Of a DNA stretch of 64,000 bases, positions 13,467 to 27,062 are shown in pieces (within the stretch, counting starts at the first letter, position 1; each line of letters starts with the position of its first letter). The DNA is from Pholis gunnellus (Eukaryota; Chordata; Actinopteri; Perciformes; Pholidae): positions 11,750,356 through 11,814,355 of the forward strand of contig OU342826.1 in assembly GCA_910591455.2 (NCBI GenBank). The letters are read 5' to 3'. Below the pieces are notes generated by a model, which had not been told where the DNA came from, searched no databases, and worked only from the letters and a program-made list of their open reading frames with translations. The position numbers and the translations under genes were made by a program.

Positions 13467-14595
13467 ACTCTGGTGTATATAAGTTACACTCTGGTGTATA
13501 TAAGTTACACTCTGGTGTATATAAGTTACACTCTGGTGTATATAAGTTACACTCTGGTGTATATAAGTTACATATACACTCTGGTGTATATAAGTTACAC
13601 TCTGGTGTATATAAGTTACACTCTGGTGTATATAAGTTACATATACACTCTGGTGTATATAAGTTACACTCTGGTGTATATAAGTTACACTCTGGTGTAT
13701 ATAAGTTACATATACACTCTGGTGTATATAAGTTACACTCTGGTGTATATAAGTTACACTCTGGTGTATATAAGTTACATATACACTCTGGTGTATATAA
13801 GTTACACTCTGGTGTATATAAGTTACATATACACTCTGGTGTATATAAGTTACACTCTGGTGTATATAAGTTACATATACACTCTGGTGTATATAAGTTA
13901 CACTCTGGTGTATATAAGTTACACTCTGGTGTATATAAGTTACACTCTGGTGTATATAAGTTACATATACACTCTGGTGTATATAAGTTACACTCTGGTG
14001 TATATAAGTTACATATACACTCTGGTGTATATAAGTTACACTCTGGTGTATATAAGTTACACTCTGGTGTATATAAGTTACACTCTGGTGTATATAAGTT
14101 ACACATACACTCTGGTGTATATAAGTTACACTCTGGTGTATATAAGTTACATATACACTCTGGTGTATATAAGTTACACTCTGGTGTATATAAGTTACAT
14201 ATACACTCTGGTGTATATAAGTTACATATACACTCTGGTGTATATAAGTTACACTCTGGTGTATATAAGTTACATATACACTCTGGTGTATATAAGTTAC
14301 ATATACACTCTGGTGTATATAAGTTACACTCTGGTGTATATAAGTTACATATACACTGGTGTATATAAGTTACACTCTGGTGTATATAAGTTACACTCTG
14401 GTGTATATAAGTTACACTCTGGTGTATATAAGTTACATATACACTCTGGTGTATATAAGTTACACTCTGGTGTATATAAGTTACACTCTGGTGTATATAA
14501 GTTACACTCTGGTGTATATAAGTTACATATACACTCTGGTGTATATAAGTTACACTCTGGTGTATATAAGTTACACTCTGGTGTATATAAGTTAC
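13467..14595 (+). repeat. 21/27-bp minisatellite with a TATA box in every unit
   Basis: The array has 49 head-to-tail copies of ACTCTGGTGTATATAAGTTA-C (21 bp). A 6-bp ATATAC insertion marks the end of 17 blocks (block sizes from the left: 5,3,3,3,2,2,4,2,4,2,2,1,2,1,2,4,4,3). The arithmetic closes exactly: 49x21 + 17x6 - 2 = 1129 bp, the 2 being one CT deletion near 14356. Every unit carries TATATAAG. Because 21 and 27 are multiples of three and the unit lacks stops in some frames, 400-codon spurious frames appear on both strands. Confidence 0.98.
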
Positions 14596-14884
14596 ATATT
14601 TGATCATGATTGGCTTCCAGACTTGTTGTGATGTCATAAAATCCGTTGTTAATGTGTTACTGTCAGAGAAACGCAGCACATTAAGGTGGAAACAGCCTCC
14701 TCGTGTCTCTGCGCATTAATCATGAAGCACAGTGGAGCTCAAACATCCGAGTGAAGTATAAGCAAAACACACTTTTGAGTGGAGGGGAACTTTAAATGTG
14801 ACTCTTTTTAGGCAAAATATATTGATTGACAATGGAGGGATTCCGTGTTTCTCCACTGAACTCAACCCCTGGGTGTGTTTACAG

Positions 14885-15848
14885 CAGGAGTGTTCAATTC
14901 AAGCTCAGCGAGGTCCAGTGAGAGAGAACTTCCTCACGCAAAGGTCCGGAACATCACAATAACGTCTAACTTGTTCTATGATTTAGTCCCGTATGTATTG
15001 AAGTAGCCCACAGTTGTATTATTGTCTGTTTTGTAGTAAACAACTGACAAATAAAGAAAGTTTAATTAAATAATATCTCAACAATGTTTATTGTCAGATT
15101 TCAAATTGAACTGGATGAATCATAAATAACACATACGCTAATCATAAACGAATGTTCATCTCTTGTATAATGGCTGGAAAAGAATAAATTACACAACATG
15201 AAGCTTTTGAAAAATGTGCATCTTAAAATAAAGTTCATTTCACTGAATTGCCGGCAGCTTTAAATTCAGTTCATTCAGGATGAAGTGATGTCAACCGAAA
15301 AAACATATTATATTTGTCTCATCTTCTAATAAGAGGGATTACATCTGTAGTTATTAAACCAGCTGTTGTGGTTCTGATCACATTGGGCTCTTAGGTTGTG
15401 TCTCTTGTGTCATTTCGCTTCATTTACCGCTTTTAGTAATCGTCACGTCTCTGAACATAATGTCATGCTGGTCTCTCTGACCACTTCTCTCTTTTTGGAG
15501 AACGTCACGAGAAATAACTTCTCTGACTCACGTAAGTCTCCTCTTCTTCCTCGTCTCTTCCTCTTGTGTGTAAATCTCATTTGAGTCGGGGAAACTTGTT
15601 GGAATACACACATGTGATTGGCTAAGCGGCATCACGTGATGTGATTGATTTGTGATGTGATTGGTCGGTGTGTTTCCTGCATTGCTGCACGAGTACCGTA
15701 AAGGCTAGAAAAGCTGCGCCGGTTAAAATAGAAGCGCTCCGTCAAAATGGAATAATTCTCAATTATCTATCAGTTTTAAATTCGGGGTCCGGATACAACG
15801 GCGTCTGGGTCCAGATCCGGACCGCGGTCCGCCTATTAGTGACCCCTG
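14885..15848. mobile_element. Probable decayed hAT-type element
   Basis: The left end begins CAGGAGTGTTCAATTC, and the right end complements to CAGGGGTCACTAATAG, a hAT-like imperfect terminal repeat (about 9 of 16). Flanking octamers GTTTACAG and ATTTAGAC match at only 5 of 8. The GC-rich right end (GGTCCGGAT...) is of a kind I associate with dispersed fish hAT copies. No coding capacity was seen. It starts 289 bases after the TATA minisatellite; the gap 14596-14884 holds nothing recognised. Confidence 0.45.
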
Positions 15849-18572
15849 ATTTAGACCATAACGTACGCAGACGCATTAAAAATCAAAACAGGTAGTTTCG
15901 CAATTTGCAGCCCTGTTTAATGGTTAATATATAATAACTACCGCAAGTGTTTCCAGGTATCAAGTTACAGCATCAAACATGTGGTTTGTACAGTATTGCC
16001 TTGAAACAAAAGGGGGATGTTTGGAACATAAGCTAGCAGGAACTTTAGCATTATAACATGGAAATCGCCAATTTTGAAGATATTACGCTGATAGGAACCT
16101 ATAATATTGTGAAAACATCAACCTATATTACCTCATTATTACCAGGTTATTATCCCATTTGTTAGCAGGTTCTCACATTGTTGTTTTGACTCGTTATTAT
16201 CTTATATGGTTATTTATGTAAGATGTACAGAATGAATTATAGCAACATCAATTTCAGTCTAATATTACCCAGACACACACATTGTTAATACCAAGTTAGT
16301 ACCTGGTTATTGCATGGTATTATTACAACGTTATTATCACTGATATAAGTATTACCATGTGCAACCAACCTTTTATAGACATATGATTGAAGAACATGTA
16401 ATAATCCGAACATTCTACAGGCTGATTCCTGAACCTTTTTGATGACTTGCCAAGATTTAACTTTTTTCAACTAATGAGGTTGTGGTTGTAATACTGACCT
16501 CAGTGATACTAGAATCCCAGCTTATGCTCTGGTACCAGTGCAACTAACAGGACTGTATTAGTCATTTCCAGTACCTGTCCAGTGACAGAGGGTTACCTGT
16601 AATCTTCCAACCTATCTGTAGTCTTATGCAAAGTAGATTCTCTACCTTTTGTATATTGTTAAGCAAGACATATATTATGAAGCATCTGTGAATTACTCAT
16701 TTTGGTCTCTATTCAGTGACTGACTCCAGTTTTCCACTTTGACCTCAGATGTATTCCAGTTTAGTGAAATGGGATCAATAGTTCCCGATCAGATGTTGTT
16801 AATTCTACGTCGTGACGAGGGATGAAATAAAGCCGAGCCCTCTCGACTGGGCTCGGCTGTTTTTCTACGTGCCTGCTGACTGCGGCGGCTGGAAAAAAGT
16901 TGCGTCTGTGTCGGCGCGTTTGATCACCAAGAAAATCCTCTTGTGTCAAACTTCCTCCGACTCCCAACTTCAAAAAATACCCCAAATCAAAGAGCAAGAA
17001 AAAAAAAAAAAAAAAAAAGACTCAACCGCACAACCCTCTCCAAATAGCATGAAGAGAAATATGTATCAAAATATCATCAGTCATCTTTTTCTCCAAGAAA
17101 CAAGTCCAGAAGAACAAGGAAGGGCGGGAGGGGGGGGGGGGGGGGGAGAGAGCATCTCACCACCTCCACAGTGTAATCCTCCAAAGTAGGGCACCAGTGT
17201 CCTTGGACGTCCCCAATTTCTATTTTTTTGTTCCTTCCTTGATTTGATGTTATCATCATTGACTTGGAGGCTAGCTTAATATTTGTGTAGGTCCTTACTC
17301 AATAGCAATTTCATCCTTGAGCTGCGGCTTGAGGCGCAATAATAATGCACCTCATTGTGTAAGCTCGTCTCAATAGGTGCTTTGTTTGCGCCGGGACAAT
17401 GCTGTTAGTTGGCCAATGTAATTTCAAGGGCACAGTGGAGATGATGATGTCCGAGGCTCTCTTTTGTTTGAGAGCCAGATGACGACCTCTGGAAAACACA
17501 AACCACCGCCTGCAGATGATTGTATAATGAAGGGTTTCTGGGTTCCATCAGCCAGGCCTTATATAAGGCTATTCTTATTATTATTAGGCTATGATTTGCA
17601 TAGGCAACGGTCAGCACATACACTTACACCAACACATCGGTATGCATCTCATATCCAAAGTCCCACCCAAGAGATGTTTGACTTGTGTGTGTGTTTTCCA
17701 CTCTATGTGTACACAGCCCCCAAAAAGACTTCAAAACAAGAAAAAAGGAAAAACATGCAACAAAAATACCTTCGTCTCGAGGCTTGTTCATTGAAGATTC
17801 ATCATGTTTTTTTGTGAGCGGACCTAGGGTTAAGAAAAAAAGGGGGGAAAAAGAGAAAAGACAAAATTCAAAAAAGATTACTGGCAAAAAACGGAAAAAA
17901 AAAGAATATCAAAAAAAGAAAAGAAGAAAGAGCAAAAAGGACAAATCAGCAAGAGTTCATGGTTGCTTATTGTTTTGTGTTGGGTTTTTTTTTTCTTTAA
18001 AAAGAGTACAAAAGCAAAAACAAAAGGCATCACAGACACAGATTATCACAAGAAAAGACACAAGATCAAAGAAGACTGGTTTTTGGATGTTCTTCTCTCC
18101 CCCTGCGGAAGGAAACGGCTGCCATTGTTCATGGACCGTCGTTCTCTCTCCTCTTTAAACCTTCTTTGTTCCCTGAGCCTAACTTTGTCTTGGGAGCTGG
18201 GTGGGTGGCATTGGTAGAGGGGGGGGGGGGGGGGGGGGGGGACGTGGAGTAATAAGGCCTCTGAGGTTTAAATAACAGAACCCAGCCCTTCCCTCCCACC
18301 ATATGACCAGATTCTTTAAAAAAAAAGAAAGAACAGGCAAAGAAGAGGACACCTATAGGAAGAGCAGCAGGGTTCGGGTCCTGATGCTGAAACCCTTAAA
18401 GTCGTAACGCCAACCTTTCAGCAGTAAGAGCACACAGGAAATGTAAAGACCCGTTTCGATCGACACACTGAACACAGAGACACCTTTGATTAGACAACCA
18501 AACACACGATGACCCTGTAATGGTAAACGGCATGTTAAACATGTGGCAGGTAAATCAGGGCCCAGGTGCTTT

Positions 18573-18607
<35 letters not shown>

Positions 18608-21121
18608 TCGTCATTATTTTCTGGTTATACCAGAGAGCTTTTCCCCAGACGAGTAAATAATTACATAGCACAGCGGCAGTGTGTCAATTTGAAATGACAA
18701 GTTAACGTGACGCTAATTGCGCAGAGGAGTGCAGGTAAAAGGTGAACGTAATTTGATCTCCATCTGCCCACTGGCTGTTTTTATTTGGTTTATTATCAAA
18801 GAGTGGTGGAGAGAAAGAAGAGACAACAGAGAGAGCAGGAGAGAGCAGGAGTCAGAGAGGAAAAAGAACCTCTTCTCTTCCTTCCATCATCACACCTCTT
18901 TTTGTATTCCTTGATGAACTGCTCGTGACTGTGACGGCCTGGTTTCTGTGTCATCAACCGTCTCCTCCTTCTCATAGAGTCATTATGAGGAAGTGAGGCG
19001 TTTAAGAAAAATACTAAATCAGCTTTGAACTTGATCTTGTTCTGTCATGCTTGCAGTTGTCATTTTTATTGTACAGTACGCTTCATCCATGTCACAGAAA
19101 GGAGACAAACAAAGACCATATACAGTATTTATACTGTTCACCTCATCTTTCACAAGACGCATGTTAGAAAAGAAATAAGTCTTCACCACAGCGTTCAGAA
19201 GGAAAGTACTTCTACAAAAAGACTTTTCTCCTTTCATCGCTTTTGCTTTCATCTTATGAATCAACTTCAGGGAACTTTGCGGTTTGGCAAAGGAAACTGG
19301 GTTTTATTCAGATGAATCTGTGAACAGAAAATAACTTCTCTCACACCAAGTGACTTACGGGAAGAGTCTGCTCCTCATCGGGCGTTAAAAGAACAGACGA
19401 CAAGATGGCTGAATATTTGTCAATCCTCCACAGAATTAAGACACGTGAACGTCCAGCAGCCTGGAGGCAGCATTTCAAACACGGACATTTCAAAATAAAA
19501 GTGTACACAACAAAATGTTACATTAAATCCTAAAATAAAACAATGTAGTTTAAGGCATGAAGAACACAACCCAGGTAGGGCCGGCCGATAATTCACTATG
19601 ATCATTTATCATCGTTCATGGAATCAGGGTGAGATAAACAGTAGTAAGCAGGCCTTGAGTTAAGATGTGGTGTTTTCCAGCATTCATAAAGAGCGGGCTC
19701 TTCCTGTAAGTCCATTAGTGGTCCTGACTGGCGCCAACCTGTTCCCTTCCAATGTATGAACCGCCAAATGATTATTCCAATTATGTTAGGTAGGAATTTA
19801 AATTATTATATTTATTTACACTGGCAAAGTTGTCCAATCCACGATGAGTTATATTCTTGGTTGGTGTAAATGGGAGGAGTAAAAAACATCCCCGGTGTGG
19901 TTAAGTTAACATGTTAACCCCTTTTTTCACCATCTTTGTTTAGCATGATAACATTTGCTAATAAGCGCTAAACACAAAGTACAGCTGAGGCTGATGGGAA
20001 TGTCATTAGGTCAGGAGAAGTCAGGGCATCGCCGTAAGGATTCATTGTTTGGGTGGACGTCGCACCGCTTAAGTGATACATTTGACCTGCCGTGAAAAGT
20101 CAGGGGGGTCATCAAGTTCACGAGGCATCATCCTCTGGAGACCACGAATGTTCAAAATACCAATCCGGCCAACGGTTAATGAGACATTTCAGTCTGGACC
20201 ACAGCGGTGGACGGATTAACTGAGCGACACCGCCGTCCATAGACCCCTTCAAAAAAACACATCACACTTGATTCATGATGGCTAATGGGTTTTAAAATGA
20301 CTCTGAAAGGTAATATTTATAACATTAAAGATGAGGTTTACAATATTTTCTTCCCAACCTGTAAACTGAATTTAAAAACCTGAAAGCAGATGTTAATAAT
20401 ATTTGTGTCTACAGCTTGAGACCTGAGGTTTAAGGTGTTTTCAGTAGCTTTTACCACCAGAAGAATTGCTGAGCGTGTAAGTTCATTCTTGTCCTTGGAA
20501 ACAGTTGTTTTCTGAGCTCAGGGTCCTCTTACTGGCTTTTCATGGAACCTTTTCCCTCAGCGATGGAGAGCTGAGCAAACTCATTCCACTGAGGAAGGAG
20601 AGAAGTAGCTGAAAGCCATGACGGAGCGAGTAAGTGGACCTTGAGTTTAGATTTTTCTCTCAAACAGGGAAATACAAATAGGGATTAATACTGTCTTTTC
20701 TCTTTTAAGAAGATCAACTAATGGGAGTAAATACTACATCATCTGCAGCCAATTGAATACATAGGATTTCTATAACTCTCGCGACACACGGCACAATGTC
20801 AGAGCTACTTACTGAAAAGTTTGTCAAGCCATGAAGAGGTTTAAATCAGCCCATCAGAGAAACCAGACATCACAACACTTTTTTGGGGAGGAAAATACAC
20901 AAAATGTGGATAGCAGGAAATCAAGCAGCCATTACCGGCCTGGCAACACGCTGAGAAAAAGAGTAAAAACGGAGTTTGATTGGCATCTTTTTGCAATGAG
21001 TGGGCGACGAGCCGAGCAGTGTGAATCAAGCAGAAAGAGAGGGAAAAAATAGCTGCTTTTTCTGGACATTTCACTTTTTCCCAATCAAAGGTGCTGAGGA
21101 AGATGTGTGCAATTGAACCCC

Positions 21122-21178
<57 letters not shown>

Positions 21179-21994
21179 CAAATACAAATATAATGCATCC
21201 AGAACAGACATTAATAGTACATTTCAGCACATGTCTAAAAAAGGACGTAAAAAGGTTGATTAGACCAAAGCAGTTGCACGACGCATGTTCTTTTCCAGAT
21301 GTTGTAAGCAATCACCTGTGCTGCATGCATAAGAGAAGCTGCTGGAGGGTATTTTGCACCTAAAGTTGTTTATCCCCCCCCCCCCCCTGTGAAACTGCCT
21401 TCTCCCCGCTCGCTCCTCTTTCTCTTTGCCGTGTCCGTGTTGCCGGCCGACTGCAGCTCACTTCTAAGCCGGTTATATAAGGCTTCACTTCGGCTCCACT
21501 TCTCCCGAAGGCCACACACAGACACACGCGCGCCTCGTCACCCTTTTTACGCATTCCTCATACAGCGCACATGCAGAACAGACAGCCGGCACAGACCGGA
21601 ACGCAAGAAGGTGCGTGGAGACGAGCGTTCACACGCCAGGTTTCAGCACAAAAAAACCAACAAGAGAGACGAAAGAGAATCAATACTCGTTACGTGTTTT
21701 GTGTTAATGCGCCTTTTGAACTGTGTTCGTGCAGCTGTGTCCGACATCAAGGGAAAGACAGACAGTATTTTTTTTCCCTTTCACTGCTGTGTACTCACAT
21801 GTATTGTCAATGTTCAATCAATGTTCTCCAGCTCAACCAGTCGCTCATTCAATGTCTTTTATGGATGACAATATGAAGTAAATGCAACATGAAGGGCCTT
21901 TATACGGGGGTTTCCCTCTGTGTGATGATGAAGTTGAATCTGATTATTATGAGTCATGTTTTTATATTTATATATATATATATATGTATATATA
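15849..21994. other. Non-coding, AT-rich with A-rich low complexity
   Basis: Holds an A18-like run (17000-17018), G17 (17130-17146), an A/AAG-rich stretch (17730-18060) that yields a spurious lysine-rich frame, G23 (18219-18241), a GT run (18573-18604), the CA tract at 21125 and C12 (21375-21386). No gene was recognised. Confidence 0.55.
21125..21178 (+). repeat. (CA)n microsatellite
   Basis: 54 bp of uninterrupted CA. Confidence 0.97.
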
Positions 21995-23145
21995 TTAGTG
22001 CTGGGCGGTATGACCACAAATTTGTATCACGGTATTTTTTAAGATTCTGGCGGTTTCACGGTATATCTTAAAAATATACCGGTAATATGACAACTTTAAC
22101 TGTGTTTTTATAGGTTTATAGTGGCTTCTACTGTCAGGAGTACATAGAATATAAAAACATTTTAATGTCATCGTGTATAAAGGCGTTGCTTGCTATAGGG
22201 TGTGCTCGTTTGTTGTATATTATTGGGATAGCAGTTTGGCTGAAGTATAAGACGTACCTTGAATCCCGTGTTTTAATCATTGCTCGGAGTCTTTCTCGAC
22301 TGTCTGTAGCGGGACCATGTCCTTGCATAGATGGGTCGTTATTGCGTTCGTAATGTCGCTCCACCGCTTGCTTTTCTTGTCATATGCTGCTTCGAGCAAA
22401 TGTCTCTTCACGCCATGTCTGAACCTTTGGCTTCACTCGCGTTAACGTTACCGGTTGACGGCCTCGAATCCGACGGCCGTCATCACACTCTTGGTGTTCC
22501 AACATGTTTTCTGCTGAGGTGATGGAGTAAGTTGCTCGTGTTACCACCAGCGGAAACAACAGTGGCTCAACACACTTTGCAATATATAGTATTTTGATCT
22601 ACGTCGGATGTTTTTAAACCAAAACACTTCCAAACAGCGGAGACAGCTCCTCTCTTGGGCACAGACTCTATCGGTGCATCTCCGGTCTGTCTTTGTTCCT
22701 CCTGCATCGCTCTTTTCTGTTCTTTAATGTAGCGTTACTGTAGCGACGGAGCCTCTCCCAGCTGTTAGCAGACTGTTGTGCTAACGGGCTAGCTAGCGAG
22801 CTGTACCCAGCATGCCGTTCGGCGGTGACATTTTATAAATGTACAATTATTAGTGTTACAAATTGTTTATGTGTCACAAACTGTTGTGTGCTGTGGTGTT
22901 TTACCCTGTTACAGAGCGTTAGTTGTGGGTTATTAATTGTTGTTATAAAGTTATAGCCATGATTATGGGTCCCTCTCAATACTCTAAAAAAACTAGCTCC
23001 GTCTGTTGCGCCCTGAGCGGGGACAATATATTTAGCTGCCTGTTGAAGAGTGACATCATTTGAGTCGGCTATGAGTCGGGTATGACGGTGTGTGAAAAAT
23101 GGATATCATATGAGAAATTAAAACCGGTATACCGCCCAGCACTAA
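21995..23145. mobile_element. Non-autonomous hAT-like element
   Basis: The ends are perfect inverted repeats: TTAGTGCTGGGCGGTA at 21995 and its complement ending at 23145. The flanking 8 bases (TATATATA / TATAAATA) match at 7 of 8, which fits the 8-bp target duplication of hAT elements. The interior (about 1.1 kb) has no transposase-like frame, so it would need a transposase supplied in trans. The superfamily call rests on the ends and the duplication length. Confidence 0.75.
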
Positions 23146-26100
23146 TATAAATACATATATACGTTGATATTTTTAGGCAAAATCGGCATGTTTTCAGAAA
23201 GAAATGTCACTTTACTAATAAGCATTTACATCAGATTTGTTTGCAGACCTTTCTGTTGTGCTTTGGCCTTATTTGTTTACATAATGTCCTTGAATTCAAT
23301 AAATGCTTTACATTTTCCTTTTCGTAGACATTTTTCTTGGATGCTATGAAGCCGCTTGGTTTGTCCGTTGGCATGTCCGTTTACAACAGGAAGAACTCAT
23401 TTACCGTCATTTGCATGAATGATGAGCGTGTGATGGTGTGATGGCGGGTGGATGTACACACACATTATTCTGCTACTACTACTGCTAGCAGCAGCTCTTA
23501 ATTCATTGCTTTGACCGGAGGTTTGAGTACTTTATGTGGGTTGCATATACACTGCCGTTTAAAAGTTAGGATCGCCTGCCACCAAAGCTGGATTTGTTCC
23601 AGTCCGATGGATGAGAGGACTATAAGTTTGAATTATCTTTCGTGCTCTTCGGTTGCAGAAAACACTCTTTACAAATAGATGTTATTTTGTATGAATGTAG
23701 AATGGGTCAACCAGACTGAAAGAGACATGAAAATGATTGAATATGAATAGAAGAATTCACCAGTGATCGGTAAAAGAAACTGGAGGCTGGGCTTCAAAAT
23801 GTGGAATAGGTTCCTGTTTCAGTGTCCAGTGCACCATAATGCAAACTGCTGCAGTTTATTAATGCTCTGAATTTCAAATTGAACACCTTTAATAAAACTG
23901 AGATGGATCTAAAACAATATATCATCCAAATCTATTCAGTATATATCGTAGACTCAGAGAACATAGCAATGTACAATATATATATATATATATATAAGCT
24001 TTTTGACACCTATCACTTGGTACCATTGTGAGAACTGAGGCAGACAGCAGCCCGTACAAAGAAAGAGGCTTATTACTTTGTGTTTATGGATATGAGCGAG
24101 TGTGTGATGGTGTGTGTGTGTGTGTGTGTGCAGGCACAAGAGTAAGTAGGTGTTGAGTAGCTCATTTAGGCAATGTGTGCCAGTCCGACATGATGTACGA
24201 GGAAGTGGAACGCAGTCTGACAGCTTGTGAGTGAGCGTCGGCCATAAATGATGGACGCTTGTACGCGGGACTGTGTGTGTGTGTGTGTGTAAGTGAGAGA
24301 GAAGAGATGAGGACATTGTCCTAGAGCAAAAATATAGCAGCCAAAATAGCGAATAACTCAATAAGATTTTGTCCACGAGTGTGTGTGTGTGTGTGTGAGC
24401 GCACGTGACAGGAGGCTGAAGAGGAGATAAGTGAGATGTGACTACGTTGTCGTTAGATGTGCAGACAATCAGACAGGAAGGCCAGCAGACTGCTTCATTA
24501 CCGCGCGCCACCGCTGCTCTCTCAGTCCCCAAACTGTGCATGTGTGCGTGCACGCATAGGTGTGTGTGTGTGTGTGTGTGTGTGTGGGCAGGTCACAGAT
24601 GGGTAAACTGTGACTACACTACAGTCCATTTGGGCACGAATGGCACGTTGAGGCGGGATGCCGAGCGAGTCAGGTGATGCTCTGCGCTCACCCTTCAGAA
24701 ATACTCCGAATGGATTTATATAGTCCGTCATTAGTCACCCTGTCACAATCTGCTGCTCTTGTATCATTAGCTCCTCAATTCAGTTCCCTCAATTAAATGA
24801 CGTGATTTGCCTGGCTGTTTGTCAGACGGCGTTACGGAATACAGAACGTGAAGACCGAGCAAGCAAGAGGCACAAAGTAGCACTTGACTGCCTTCGTCGT
24901 GCACGTAATGGAGCTGTGAGATGAATCAATTTAAAGCTACAGATTGCGGCGCGTGCCCTCGTGTAGTATGTACGTGGCCCTCTGCTCTTTTCTATCTAAT
25001 GATACAATGTCCTTTGTGTTCCCTTTGAGTCACAAGACTCTTTGTATGAGGGCGCTCTCCTTCTTGCTTGTCCATCTCAATCAATACACAGTAACCTCGC
25101 CTGTAGCGGCATTAGGTGAATAATAGGCCTTTCAGGGACTTCAATGTTGTGGGACAAAGACAAATTATACAGTCACGATGGCGTCCCAGCTTGTCCTAGC
25201 AGTCAGCGAGAGGGTAACGAAGGCATTCGAGGGGATAAATAGCTGATGAACTTGTACCTTTTGATTTTCTGTCGTGCCTCGTGTAGCCTGACTCTAGTTT
25301 TGCCATTGTTTTGCAGGTTTGAAAGGGAAAAATAAAGAAAAGACTTGCATTAAAAAGCCGGTTACGTCTGCACTTTCCACACGCTTGATAACTTTATTGT
25401 GCTGCACTCATTTGAAACATTGTTTCCATCCTTGTTCCTGTGCTCTGAGAGTTAGAGGCTGCTTTACTCTCACTCTGCATTCTCCTCTTGAGAGTATGCA
25501 CATAAAGAAGGGGACATTTAATGTGCGTGGACGGTTAGATGGTTAGTGATTAGATGTATTAATACATCACCAGGGTTCTCTTTGAGGCATAAACTATGTG
25601 GGATTAAATAACAGCTCGGGACTGTTGCTGCACTGTCATTTGAAAATGTTCTTGAAGAGGCGAGATGAACGAGGACAGACGGCGAGGAGGTATCGTGATA
25701 CTTTACAGACATGTGTGCACATTTCATTAAGTTTTCCTTGTTGACTTTAATTCCACATTTCTCACTACAATGTGTGACTCCTTGAAATCCAACCAATATG
25801 TTGAGTGTGCTTCCTTCCCTCAGCCTCGGTGTGGTTAAGATGCAGGATTATTCCACTCACGGTCGTGATTCTTTGCCTCTGATGGAGCATCAGAAGGACT
25901 CTTTAGTAATAACAGCTGACTGTGAGCTGTAGCTGATGTATGTACATACTGAATGCGCTGACTTCTTCCTCGATGCAACATACAGAATTTGACAGCTGGC
26001 TGTTTCTGACTGGCACCGTGTCATATCGAGTAATATAAACTGTGTCTTTCATTGAAACGCGATCTTCAGCTGATGTGAGACTCGTGTGTGTCTCAACATT

Positions 26101-26500
26101 CTCAAGGATTCTCTCGACATCTCCCCCCCCCCCTCCCGCTAGTTCTGTCATTTTCCTTTTCCTTTTACCACTTCTGTTCCCCCACTCCCTCCCAGTTTTC
26201 ATTCTCCTGGGTGCCTCCTTCTCAAGCCTGAGAAATATGGTTCGAACCTGGCCGATGGGCCACAATTAAATGGAAAGAAATGGAAAGAAGAAGGATGGAG
26301 AGGACAAGGACACATGGGTTGTGCTGACATGCGTTTTTCAAAATAATGGAATTGGATGAGACCTGTCATCTGTACAGGTACCAAGGTTCATGGAGGAGAA
26401 AAATGAGAGGAAAAAAAAGTCTTAATGTGGGAGGGGAGGAGGGAAGTGTGGCTCGGGGGTATTTCTAGAGGAACAGGAAGTAAACAAGGTGGAAAGAGTT
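23146..26500. other. Non-coding with four GT tracts
   Basis: TA run 23977-23995 and GT runs near 24112-24130, 24273-24290, 24379-24398 and 24561-24586. The stretch 24770-25130 is unique and carries AATCAATTTAAA, TCAATCAATACA and AGGTGAATAAT words, a possible conserved element. Nothing coding was recognised. Confidence 0.5.
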
Positions 26501-27062
26501 TAAAGCTACAGTTGGTAACTTTAACAAAACTAACTTTTTGTCAAATGTGCTCAAACTGTCACTATATTCTGACAGTCGCACATGAGACAGAAATCAGGTT
26601 CCTCTGCCTGCTTTCAGCGCTCCTAAAGGAGTTTGCAAGATTCCAGGCCGCCCGGAGAAAAACTATACCAATCAGAGCCGCCGAGCGTCTAATGCAGCCA
26701 TCACTGAAGTCAGACCGGCTCACTAGTGCTGATCCTGTCACTGCTAATGAGACAGTTTGCTCCGGCCGGTGGGGGGGCGGTGCTTGGTTCTTGGCTCTTT
26801 TTCCAACATGGCGGCCGGCTCGCGAACGTTCTCATTTTACAGCTAAACAGCACACTGAGGCAAGAAACAGGCAACAAAGTAACAGACAGCTCGGAGTTCA
26901 CCAACTTCACAGGCAGCTGCGTTAAGGGCTCCTTCCACTCGGCCATAGGGAGCGCCGGGAGGAGGCAGAGGAGCAGATTTCATCACAGATTATCTGTCTC
27001 GTGCACTACTGTTCCAGATACAGCGAGACTTTAAGCAAATATGATAAAAAAAAAGCTTATTT
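26501..27062. mobile_element. Foldback MITE-like element with long inverted repeats
   Basis: The left arm (26501 to about 26590, beginning TAAAGCTACAGTTGGTAACT) is the diverged inverse of the right arm (about 26975-27062). For example, a GTCACTATATTCTGACAG stretch pairs with the complement of CTGTTCCAGATACAGCGAGA, and both arms contain a GAGACAGA block. The outermost right end is decayed. I recognise this as resembling a very common dispersed fish element. It contains a YY1-like CAACATGGCGGCC at 26804-26816 and no transposase. Confidence 0.7.

Noticed and set aside
13467..14595. CRISPR-like array
   Set aside because: There are no unique spacers. Units are contiguous tandem copies in a vertebrate sequence.
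13389..14679. 400-codon open frames on both strands
   Set aside because: They are read-through of the 21/27-bp minisatellite, whose unit lengths are multiples of three and lack stops. There is no protein signature beyond the repeat.
17685..18158. Lysine-rich 157-codon frame
   Set aside because: It comes from A-rich low-complexity sequence with no splice context or recognisable domain.
26237..26250. GGTTCGAACCTGG B-box-like word
   Set aside because: There is no A box or cloverleaf upstream. It is a chance palindrome.
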